Shown: positions 25,201 through 31,444 of the stretch, in pieces | Numbering within the stretch: the first letter of the stretch is position 1 | How the letters are laid out: each line of letters begins with the position of its first letter | Assembly (NCBI GenBank): GCA_004138175.2 | Contig: RYFE02000029.1 | Coordinates: forward strand, 1-64,000 | Direction of reading: 5' to 3' | DNA length: 64,000 nucleotides | Source of the DNA: Chloroflexales bacterium ZM16-3 | GTDB taxonomy: Bacteria > Chloroflexota > Chloroflexia > Chloroflexales > Chloroflexaceae | Notes under the pieces: generated by a model | What the model was told of the DNA's origin: nothing | Seen by the model: the letters and a program-made list of their open reading frames with translations, nothing else | Databases searched by the model: none | Translations under genes and position numbers: made by a program

Positions 25201-26415
25201 ACCTGGGTGCTGGGCGATGTGGCGTCGGGCAGCGGCGGCACGATCACCGTGGTGGGCACGCTGCGGGGCGATGGCGTCCGCACCGACCGGGTGAACGTGG
25301 CGCAGATCGCGTCGTCCACCGACGACCCGACCCCCGGCGACCGCCAGGACGACCACCCCATCACCGTCCTGAAGCCGGATCTGGGCGTCACCAAGAGCGA
25401 CGGCGTGACGCGCGCACAGCCGGGCGACACCCTGACCTATCAGGTGGTGGTGACGAACGCGGGCCTTGTCACCGCGACGGGCGTGCTGATCACGGAGACG
25501 CCCCCGAGCGGTGACGTGCAGACCGGCGACGGCTGGCTGGCAGGGGCGGCGGGCACCTACACCCAGCGCATTCCGCAGATCGCCGCCGGCCAAACCCTTA
25601 CCCGCACCATGCGGGTGCGGCTCCCGAACCCGCTCCCGGCAGGCATGGCCCATGCGCTGAATGGCGTCACCGTCACCGATGACGGGAGCGCGGGGGACGA
25701 CCCGACGCCAGAAGACTCCCGCGCCAGCGACGACGATGTGCTGATCTGGGGCACCGTGGGCGATCTGATCTGGCTCGACCGCAACCAGAACGGGCAGGCC
25801 GACCCCGGCGAGCCGGGCCTGCCGAACGTGCCGCTGGAGCTGCTTGACCCGAGCGCACAGGACGCGGTGCTGGCCCAAACCACCACGGACTCCAGCGGCG
25901 GCTACCGCTTTGACGGCCTGCGCCTGGGCAGCTACGCCATCCGCATTGACCCGTCGGCGCGTACCGGGGCGCTGGACGGGTACACCATCACGACGGAGCC
26001 GATCCCGGTGACGGCGCTCACGGACGCGCAGCGCGAGGATCTGCGCCTCGACATCGGCCTCTACAGCCCAACCGCCGCGATTGACCTGGCCTATCTCACC
26101 GCCGAGCGGCAGGCCGATGGCAGCGTGCGCATCCGCTGGGGCACGGTGGGCGAGCGGAACACCGCCCGGTTTCTCGTGCAGCGCACGCTGACCAATCAGC
26201 GCACCGCCGATGCGGTCACGGTCGGCGAGCGCAGCAGCCTGGGCAGCGCGGGCGGCGACTATGGGGTGACGGATGCCAGCGCCCCGGCAGGCACGGTGTC
26301 CTACTGGCTGATAGAGGTGGAGTCAGGCGGGGCGCAGACCGCCCACGGCCCGGCCTCGCCAGAAGCGCACACGCGCAGCACCACCGTGGTGTACCTCCCC
26401 TTGATTCGTCGCTAG
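19246..26415 (+). CDS. giant secreted protein with twelve DUF11 repeats and two SdrD-B domains
   Basis: 2389 residues from GTG 19246, with GAGAGGAG 6 nt upstream. Signal or anchor at WLAGAAVLLIIGVILASIGG. Residues ~50-560 form a unique domain with a beta-propeller flavour (GLAMDSNERYLIVLNLNNRT, LADIQFAEDGSLVLGFRSRV). Next is an SdrD-B domain (GDRVWRDTNGNGVQDAGEPD), then twelve DUF11 repeats of ~110-130 residues, each opening like ADLRVVKDGPARVTAGD and containing LPAGVTFVSSTPAPTS. Then a second SdrD-B domain (GDLIWLDRNQNGQADPGEPG), a final beta domain (VRIRWGTVGERNTARFLVQR) and the ending TVVYLPLIRR. Some repeats are nearly identical in DNA (around 22150-22280 and 22510-22640), showing recent duplication. 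It is probably a stalk-like surface adhesin; its place within a conjugation locus suggests a role in mating contact. Confidence 0.88.
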   Translation: MNWVTRYSSRASRARWLAGAAVLLIIGVILASIGGGVPAAAQIDNTEPTSPVASIVSCIRSGADLGLPSHVSPQFAISCFGAAWDNETYNTDTAGVNGDATRSYTAVIGFGDGKPDDHSSEPGHTPIASAGDNGTQAGDSGVGAVYGLAFTSGTNPAIPATAPAEARHPRLFMSAFEKRVTRFGGGGPGGIYVHDRTTNTERLYVQIPAVVPGPASAQPGPAGFPNTPGDGSLASFLEPAPGFPYSPERGGVHGWRHDNQGVNLAGKVSLGGLAMDSNERYLIVLNLNNRTVYAVDTWSATPTPQYPLALPASVAACPGGDANFRPFAVSYHADSTGADFGYAGYVCSGETTLNRADLRAGVLRWPTSGTIAVTRVLDFPLAAYDAQRGNSPDTLWQPWASQVRYGSDSTYNQPLLADIQFAEDGSLVLGFRSRVGDQSTALWTSSGADYKTPQGDILRATPNGSGGWNAPSTAAPEYFSDTSGALAAAHIEASWGGLAAVPGTHAGTYGGEVVSSGLTPYIPNSSGTYWFDLGGGGWTAREEPATWGVVGGFGKAAGLGDVELLCVWRAIGDRVWRDTNGNGVQDAGEPDIAGVRLQLLNTSGTVLATVTTGSVTGAGDNWRFYVAPFQSYQVRIDPAMFSAGQPLAGLSPTAANQGGNDATDSDADGGGVIAIPAGPRSDVNRSYDIGLADGGNIRVVKAGPATALPGSTIAYTLVVTNDGPGTARGVSAADTLPTGVSYASASPAPASVSGQAVTWSLGDLAAGASTTITLNATIGTATRGGITNSVAVTTTSGGDSPGDNTSTSTTTIIVPNVWVTKSGTATVLPSGTLNYTLSYGSNGSAAAGGVQVIDTLPAGVSYVSASPAPASVSGNTITWNLGTLASGASGSISVTAQASASAASGATLTNTASISTATSGDTPGDNTGSATTTVIAPNVRVTKTGPATALPGGLVDYTLSYDNNGNAAAAGVQIVDTLPTGATFVSSTPAPTSQSGSTLTWDAGTLNAGASGSIALRVQFSAGLTRGAVLTNGVAIGTSTPGDNTGDNAGSASTTVLSPNVRVTKTGPARVTAGDLLTYTVSYDNTGDAAAAGVQIVDTLPTGATFVSSTPAPTSQSGSTLTWDAGTLSAGASGSIAVVARAGAALADGATLTNGATIRTTTLGDIPTDNAASWDTLVERADVAITKASPTTFPALSGATVTYYLDYANNGPAAAANVVIADTVPSQLASVSWSCTSGCAASGTGSISVSLGTLAAGASGRIVVTGTAITSVAREDFTNMATITTDTPETTTANNTSSVPGAVWTSDLLIIKDAAPLAVAGSAFTATLTIRNQGPAPALNVQVQDAMPAGATFVSSTPAPTSVSGSTLTWDAGTLADLEERSITLTLRADAALDGGTSIVNTATTSGTADRDTSNNTDSSTTIVTRQADLRIVKDGPARVTAGDPIAYTLAYANDGPSDARAVVLTDVLPAGVTLVSASPAPTSVSGSTLTWSLGDLTASQSGVVNVTVSTDAAQGAASITVVNAATITDGGTDTTGGFNDDPNPANDTDDARTAIETSDVLVSKAMPAFAVAGVPFDATLRVENRGPADAANVAVRDFLPPDMTLISATPAPSGSGRWSLGTLASGQVVTITLHLSVPSTTPRDALFVNRVTVDTTTPDRDEGNNVSEASTTVRPNADLRVVKDGTPGPIRSGAVVTYTLDWANDGPSQAEAVVVTDTPPPGFTFTHASPAPTDTTAGVLTWDLGSQDVGTAGQIIVVGTLTTRQASEDKVNTARIASPTDDPTPGNNTDDARTIVQTVDLSIVKDGSPAIARAGEVYTYTLTVANAGDADASAVVVQDTLPASLAFVDATPLPATRSGQTLTWALGTLAPGATHTLTVTALLDPAARGTLTNTATVTSDAPDRDDSNNTSTHTTGITAAADLRVVKDGTPGPIRSGAVVTYTLSYHNGGPALANAVVVTDTLPPGFTLTSASPMPTGNAAGVLTWVLGDVASGSGGTITVVGTLRGDGVRTDRVNVAQIASSTDDPTPGDRQDDHPITVLKPDLGVTKSDGVTRAQPGDTLTYQVVVTNAGLVTATGVLITETPPSGDVQTGDGWLAGAAGTYTQRIPQIAAGQTLTRTMRVRLPNPLPAGMAHALNGVTVTDDGSAGDDPTPEDSRASDDDVLIWGTVGDLIWLDRNQNGQADPGEPGLPNVPLELLDPSAQDAVLAQTTTDSSGGYRFDGLRLGSYAIRIDPSARTGALDGYTITTEPIPVTALTDAQREDLRLDIGLYSPTAAIDLAYLTAERQADGSVRIRWGTVGERNTARFLVQRTLTNQRTADAVTVGERSSLGSAGGDYGVTDASAPAGTVSYWLIEVESGGAQTAHGPASPEAHTRSTTVVYLPLIRR

Positions 26416-26424
26416 GAGCCATGC

Positions 26425-27507
26425 ATGCACACGCGTCCTTTCCACCTCCTCGGCGCTGGCGCAGTCGCCTTCTGCCTGGTGGCGCTGCTCATCGGGGGAG
26501 GTTCGCTGCTCACGGCACCGGCGTCGGTCGCGGCGGCTCCCCTGGCGAATCTGCCCACCGCGACGCCGGTGCCGCCGACCAGCACGCCGGTGCCGCCGAA
26601 GCCCGATGTGCCGCCGACCCGCACGCCGGTGCCGCCGACCAGCACGCCGGTGCCGCCGAAGCCCGATGTGCCGCCGACCCGCACGCCGGTGCCGCCGAAG
26701 CCACGGCCCCGGCGCTCGCCCACGCCGACCGTGACGCCCGCGCCGTCACCCTCACCCACGGCGACGGCGACGGCTGGCCCGGCCACGGATCTGCTGATTG
26801 AGAAGCTGGCCGACCCGCAGGAGGTTGCGCCGGGCGGGACGGTCGTGTTCACGCTGCGCGTCTCGACGACGCAGGGTGCAACCACGATGGCCGATGTGGT
26901 GGTCAGGGACTACGTGCCGGAGCCGCTGGAGGTGATTGACCTGGCCTCCGACCGGGGCGACATTGTGGTCACAGGCCGCGAGGTGACGGCCTATCCCGCG
27001 CGCCTCGCCCCCGGCGAGGTGGTGACGATCCGCGTCACGGCGCGCGTGCCCGAGAACGCCGTGCCCGGCACGGTGCGCAATACCGCGACCGTCACCACCT
27101 CGACGCCGGGCGACCCGCCGGGGAATAACACGAGCAGCGTGGCGGTGCGGATCACAGCGCTATCTGCGCCACAGTCCCTTCCTGACACCGCTGACCCGGA
27201 TGCCGTGTCGCCGCTGCTGGCGATGCTGCCCTGGGCGCTCGTCGGCCTGCTGCTGATCGCCCTGGGCGGGGGGGTGCTGTGGTATCGCCGGACGCTGCCG
27301 CTGGCCCGCGTCCCGGCGCGTGGCATCCCCCCCGATGCGCCAGCGGGGGCGACCGATTCCGCGCTGTCACCCGCGCCGCCGGTCGCGTCGGGGCCGCTGG
27401 TGGGCGGCCTGACGCCGCTGCTCGGCCCTGCGCTGCCGCCCGCCCGCCCGCCCGAGGCGCTGCCGCCGCGCCCCGGCACCTACGGGAGCGACGACCATGC
27501 GGGCTAA
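26425..27507 (+). CDS. surface DUF11 protein with LPDTA-TM-basic C-terminal region
   Basis: 360 residues with signal peptide (FHLLGAGAVAFCLVALLIGG). Residues ~45-115 are a Pro/Thr linker made of two exact DNA repeats (about 26570-26690; unit TPVPPTSTPVPPKPDVPPTR). A single DUF11 domain follows (LLIEKLADPQEVAPGGTVV to NNTSSVAVRITA). After it comes QSLPDTADP, a membrane helix LPWALVGLLLIALGGGVLWY and RR, the layout of a sortase substrate, although about 65 further residues follow the helix, which is atypical. No sortase was seen in the window. It overlaps the next lipoprotein gene by 11 nt. Confidence 0.78.
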   Translation: MHTRPFHLLGAGAVAFCLVALLIGGGSLLTAPASVAAAPLANLPTATPVPPTSTPVPPKPDVPPTRTPVPPTSTPVPPKPDVPPTRTPVPPKPRPRRSPTPTVTPAPSPSPTATATAGPATDLLIEKLADPQEVAPGGTVVFTLRVSTTQGATTMADVVVRDYVPEPLEVIDLASDRGDIVVTGREVTAYPARLAPGEVVTIRVTARVPENAVPGTVRNTATVTTSTPGDPPGNNTSSVAVRITALSAPQSLPDTADPDAVSPLLAMLPWALVGLLLIALGGGVLWYRRTLPLARVPARGIPPDAPAGATDSALSPAPPVASGPLVGGLTPLLGPALPPARPPEALPPRPGTYGSDDHAG

Positions 27508-29080
27508 GACGCTGCTGCTGCTGCTGGCGCTCCCTGGCGTGCTCCTCCTCGCCGGCTGCGGGGGCGTCCCCCTGACGGAGGGGGAGGCCCGCGCGACGGC
27601 GGAGGTGTGCGCCTGCTGGCCCTACGGGGCGCGGCAGCCGCTTCCGGCCACGCCGCGCCCGCCGTCGGCCACGCCGCGCCTCCAGGTGCCCGCTGGCACG
27701 CCGACGGCCACGCCCGCGCCGCCCGCCGCCAGCGCAACGCCCTGGGTGGTCTACGCGACCTGTACCCCGGCCCCGCTGACCCCAACGGTCACGCCCATGC
27801 CGACCGCCACGCCCCGGCCCTGGGTGGCCCCCACGCCGCAGCCGCCCGCCGCGATCTCAGCGGCGCAGGAGCTTCAGGACGCGAACGGCGTGGTGGGCGA
27901 GCGCGGCATCTCCTGGGCCTACAACCCACGGGCGGACGGCCCGGTCATCGCATGGGTCGCCTTCGGGTGGCGGGCCGATGCGGGCACCGATGGGCAGGTG
28001 TGGGTGACGAGCCGTGGCGCATACGGCGCGTGGCGTCAGCCGCAGAGTGTCAACGTCGCGCCGGTTGTCAAGAACTGGGGTGGCGTGGCGGTCGCCGCCG
28101 CCCCCACCGGCGCGCTGCGCCTGATCTACGCGACGGGCGACCCGAAAACCGTCTCGACGGTGTACGAGGTGCGCAGCGACGATGATGGACAGACCTGGAG
28201 CCTGCCCGAGGAGATCGCACGGGGCGGCGCGCAGGCGCTCCGCGCAGATAGCGCCGGGGGGTGGCACGCGCTCATCATCGGCCCCGCCCCCTTCGACAGC
28301 CAGCTCAGCTACGGCTACGCCCCCGCCAACGGGTCGTGGCAATGGACGCCTATCCCTGGCGAGGCGCGCGCGTACCGCGCCGACATGGCGCTGCTCGACA
28401 TGGGTGGCCAGATCACCCGCGAGATCGTGTCGGTTCGCACCGGAACAGAGGATCTTCCGCGTGCCTATGCCCATCTGTACCACAGCGATGATGGCCAGCA
28501 CTGGGCGCAGGCCACGCAGGCACCGCTGTCGCCACTGGCGCTCCACTACCCCACCATCCGCCCCCAGATCATCGCCATCCCACGCGGCGATGGCCTCGTC
28601 GCGGCGGCATGGTCTACCTACGGGAGGGGTATGGTGGTGGCGAGCATCTCGACCGATGGGGGGCGGAGCTTTGGGCCGGAGGAGGTGATCGCGCAGCACA
28701 GCCCGGACGGCACGATCTCCGAGGAGTTCAACTACGGGATCGAGCCAACGCTGGCCTACGACCCGGAGTCGGATGCGCTCGTGGCAAGCTGGAACGAGAT
28801 CGCCACCGGCGCAGGCATCACCTATCCCTGGCCGGCGCGGAGCTTCCTCGCGTGGCGACCGCTCGACCGACCGCTCGGCCAGCCCTGGCTCGATGCCGTC
28901 ACCCCGGACACCATCGCCCAGCCGCGCACGGCGCTTGACCTGCAGCGGCGCACCTTTCTCTTCGCGACGCCCGACGGCGCACACGCCGGGCTGATCATCA
29001 TCGACGAGCGCAACTATCAGTGGCGGGTCAGTACGCGCGACGTGCATCTGCCCGCCCTCACGACGCATGGAGAGTCATGA
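27497..29080 (+). CDS. lipoprotein with sialidase-like beta-propeller (Asp-box) domain
   Basis: 527 residues. Lipobox LLLAGCGG near residue 22 indicates a lipid-anchored extracytoplasmic protein. Residues ~50-115 form a Pro/Thr linker. The rest is a six-bladed-type propeller with Asp-box motifs SDDDGQTWS (near residue 230) and STDGGRSFG (near 390) and repeating blades such as VIAWVAFGWRADAGTDGQVW and ALVASWNEIATGAG. No sialidase catalytic arginine triad is evident, so a binding rather than hydrolytic role is likelier. It belongs to a chain of overlapping surface-protein genes. Confidence 0.75.
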   Translation: MRAKTLLLLLALPGVLLLAGCGGVPLTEGEARATAEVCACWPYGARQPLPATPRPPSATPRLQVPAGTPTATPAPPAASATPWVVYATCTPAPLTPTVTPMPTATPRPWVAPTPQPPAAISAAQELQDANGVVGERGISWAYNPRADGPVIAWVAFGWRADAGTDGQVWVTSRGAYGAWRQPQSVNVAPVVKNWGGVAVAAAPTGALRLIYATGDPKTVSTVYEVRSDDDGQTWSLPEEIARGGAQALRADSAGGWHALIIGPAPFDSQLSYGYAPANGSWQWTPIPGEARAYRADMALLDMGGQITREIVSVRTGTEDLPRAYAHLYHSDDGQHWAQATQAPLSPLALHYPTIRPQIIAIPRGDGLVAAAWSTYGRGMVVASISTDGGRSFGPEEVIAQHSPDGTISEEFNYGIEPTLAYDPESDALVASWNEIATGAGITYPWPARSFLAWRPLDRPLGQPWLDAVTPDTIAQPRTALDLQRRTFLFATPDGAHAGLIIIDERNYQWRVSTRDVHLPALTTHGES

Positions 29081-29081
29081 C

Positions 29082-29486
29082 ATGACACCATTCCGCCCCC
29101 TCATCGTGCTCGTCTTCGTGGCGCTCGTGAGCGGCTGTGCCGGCGCGGCCACCCCCGCCCCTGCGGCGGCCACCCCGGACGCCGTGGCGATCTCATTTGT
29201 GACGGCCCTGGGCGCATGGGATGAGCCGACGCTGCGCCGCATCGCGATCACGGACGCGAACCTGCCCATACGACTCGAAACCAGCCGCAGCGAGTGGCGC
29301 GGCTGGACGAACGGCGTCCTGGGGCCGCAGCAGCGCGTGGAGGTCACAGAGTCTACGGTGCGCGAGGATCTCGCCACCCTGGTGGTGCGCTCGATCCACG
29401 CCAGCGGCGAGTCTGGGGTGCGGCTCTCCCTGCGCCGCGTCGCTGGGGACTGGAGGGTGGAGGCATGGCACAGCTATCGCCCGTAG
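29082..29486 (+). CDS. small lipoprotein, NTF2/lumazine-binding-like
   Basis: 134 residues. ATG 29082 is chosen because GGAGAG is well placed and the upstream ATG lies inside the preceding gene. Signal with lipobox ALVSGCAG. The mature part begins with an Ala/Pro spacer and continues DAVAISFVTALGAWDEPTLR, then ends RRVAGDWRVEAWHSYRP, the common pattern of NTF2-like domains found in transfer and lipoprotein accessory factors. It overlaps the next gene by 22 nt. Function is probably structural in the envelope complex. Confidence 0.65.
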   Translation: MTPFRPLIVLVFVALVSGCAGAATPAPAAATPDAVAISFVTALGAWDEPTLRRIAITDANLPIRLETSRSEWRGWTNGVLGPQQRVEVTESTVREDLATLVVRSIHASGESGVRLSLRRVAGDWRVEAWHSYRP

Positions 29487-30757
29487 CCCGCATCGGCGTC
29501 GTCGTCGGCCTGCTCGGGGCGCTCCTGGTGCTCACGGGCTGCGGCTGGATGCTCACGGCCATGCAGCTTGCCAGCCAGCCGCCCCGCATGACGTGCCCCA
29601 CGCAGACGCCGCTCGCCACGATCCAGGTGCGCGACGGCAGCCACACGGACATCGTGAACGGCACGCCGGTATCCGTCCCCGACTATCGGGACACGGCCCC
29701 CTATGAGCGCGAGTATGGGCTGCCGCTGATGACCCCGACCACCTATGTCAACGAGCGGAGCACCTTCACGCTCGGCACCATTGTGAACCTGGGCGCAGGC
29801 GTTGATGCGCTGCTCACCGTCGCGCCGCAGAGCGCGACACGGCAGCAGGGGGAGGTGACAGAGCGCCTGTATCGCATCAGCGTGGCGTGGAGCAACCCTG
29901 GGCCACCGCTGGCGTTTGACCCCTATCGCCAACTGGTGATCACCCAGGTGCAGGACGGCAGCGGGCGGCTCCATGGGGGGGCGTGGCAGTGGTCGCCGGA
30001 TGTGGCGGCGGTGAGCGACCTGCCGCAGCCGACGGCGGTGCTGGAAACCGCGACGACGATAGCCACAGGCCGCTCGACGATGCAGGCAGATATCTTCGCG
30101 CCGGACGGCACGGTCTTTACGGCGGAGCTATGGCTGGATGCGGCGATGGGCTCCGGCAGTGACGGCGTAAAAAACGATATGCGCGTGCAGTTTGTGAACG
30201 GCCCCCGCGATCCCCTCTGCGCTACCGCCGGAATGTTCAGCCCTGCCGCTGACCCGGAGCGGCACGATGCCCAGGCCGTCGCGGCGGGCGGCAGCCCGGA
30301 TCGCATCGCCCAGGCCGCGCTCGCCGAGGTGGGACGGCAGTATTGCTGGGGCGGGAAGGGCTTCACGCCCTGCAACGGCTGTGGCGGGGGGGCGTGCGTC
30401 ACCCCGGCATGCGCGAGCTACCCCTGCTTCGATTGCAGCGGCCTGACGTGGTACGCGTACCAGACGAACGGGATTCGCATCGGGCATGGCACCAGCAACC
30501 AGCAGCTCTATCAGCGCGTGGACGCGGCGAGCATCCAGCCGGGCGACCTGATGCTCTTTACCGGCGGCCCGGTCGGATCGACGGGGTACACGGGCATCCG
30601 GCATGTGGGCATGTATGTCGGCGATGTGAATGGCGATGGCACCGGCGACATGGTGCATGCGGCGAACTACCCCGATGGCGTCGTACTGACCAACAATGTC
30701 TTTGGCAATCGGTACTACAAGCAGCGGCTGGCGGTCATCACCCGCCCGCCGCGCTAG
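29465..30757 (+). CDS. lipoprotein NlpC/P60 cell-wall hydrolase
   Basis: 430 residues from ATG 29465 inside the previous gene. Lipobox ALLVLTGCGW. A central beta-rich region (residues ~60-270) is of unknown type. The C-terminal NlpC/P60 domain has the catalytic Cys in YPCFDCSGLTWYAY, the catalytic His in RHVGMYVGD, and a third polar residue in MVHAANYPDG. An insert GFTPCNGCGGGACVTPACAS ahead of the Cys adds several cysteines. Such D,L-endopeptidases open peptidoglycan locally to let type IV secretion systems assemble, and its place just upstream of the channel genes fits that role. Confidence 0.85.
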   Translation: MAQLSPVARIGVVVGLLGALLVLTGCGWMLTAMQLASQPPRMTCPTQTPLATIQVRDGSHTDIVNGTPVSVPDYRDTAPYEREYGLPLMTPTTYVNERSTFTLGTIVNLGAGVDALLTVAPQSATRQQGEVTERLYRISVAWSNPGPPLAFDPYRQLVITQVQDGSGRLHGGAWQWSPDVAAVSDLPQPTAVLETATTIATGRSTMQADIFAPDGTVFTAELWLDAAMGSGSDGVKNDMRVQFVNGPRDPLCATAGMFSPAADPERHDAQAVAAGGSPDRIAQAALAEVGRQYCWGGKGFTPCNGCGGGACVTPACASYPCFDCSGLTWYAYQTNGIRIGHGTSNQQLYQRVDAASIQPGDLMLFTGGPVGSTGYTGIRHVGMYVGDVNGDGTGDMVHAANYPDGVVLTNNVFGNRYYKQRLAVITRPPR

Positions 30758-30768
30758 GGGTGCGTGCT

Positions 30769-31443
30769 ATGGCGTCGCTTCTGCACTACATCTTCATCCT
30801 CGCGCTCGTGCTTGGGGCATGGCTCCCTGCCCTCCCGGCGTCCACGCCGGTGACGGTCATCGTCCACACGCTCGATGGCCAGCCCGAGTCCGGCCTGACG
30901 GTGGACATCGTGGACGCGGCGGGGCAGGTCACGACGCTGACGACCGACGCGGCGGGGCAGGTCACGACGATCATACAGGGGCCAACCGTCTGGCTCCGGC
31001 AGGTGGTGGCGGACGGGGTCGCGCTTCAGCTCGATAGCAATACGCCCGATGGCGGGCTGCGGCTCCCGCTCGACGGCACCCCGCTGGTGCTGGGCTTCAC
31101 CCGCGACGCCACGCTGCTGTTCCGGGCACCGCAGGCGCTGGACAATCCCGCCTTTCCGCACGGGGTGCCCGGATCGCCCGCAGGGGCGGCGGCACCCGCC
31201 GCATCCGAGGCGTCCCCGGTGCCCACTGTGACCGCAGATACCGGGGACGCGACGGCGGGCGACCGCCCCGATCCGCTGCCCCTGCCGCGCCCAGCGGGGC
31301 AGCCCGAGTCGGATGTCGGCGCGTTCTGGCCCATCGTCGCGGGCATGATCCTGCTCGGCGTCGCGCTGGGCCGCTGGGCCTGGACACGGGTGCGCCGCAC
31401 CGGGCAGCCCCGCCGCGACCCTCGGCGGCGGGGAGGGCGCTGA
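30769..31443 (+). CDS. secreted/bitopic protein with carboxypeptidase-regulatory-like domain
   Basis: 224 residues; signal peptide SLLHYIFILALVLGAWLPAL. Residues ~27-110 form a small beta-sandwich (VTVIVHTLDGQPESGLTVDI, with DAAGQVTT repeated in tandem). A Pro/Ala linker follows, then a C-terminal helix FWPIVAGMILLGVALGRWAW and a very basic tail RRTGQPRRDPRRRGGR. The outside-in topology with a basic cytoplasmic end resembles envelope subunits of transfer systems. The stop is 1 nt from the next start. Confidence 0.65.
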   Translation: MASLLHYIFILALVLGAWLPALPASTPVTVIVHTLDGQPESGLTVDIVDAAGQVTTLTTDAAGQVTTIIQGPTVWLRQVVADGVALQLDSNTPDGGLRLPLDGTPLVLGFTRDATLLFRAPQALDNPAFPHGVPGSPAGAAAPAASEASPVPTVTADTGDATAGDRPDPLPLPRPAGQPESDVGAFWPIVAGMILLGVALGRWAWTRVRRTGQPRRDPRRRGGR

Positions 31444-31444
31444 G

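Noticed and set aside
22417-25878. Minus-strand frame of 1153 codons
   Set aside because: It is the antisense of the DUF11 repeat protein; high GC keeps the complementary frame open. No start signal or recognisable domain.
26425-27507. Definite sortase substrate
   Set aside because: LPDTA is followed by a helix and RR, but about 65 residues continue beyond and no sortase gene was found in the window.
27497-29080. Catalytic sialidase
   Set aside because: Asp-boxes are present, but the arginine triad and nucleophile are not evident, so only the fold is claimed.
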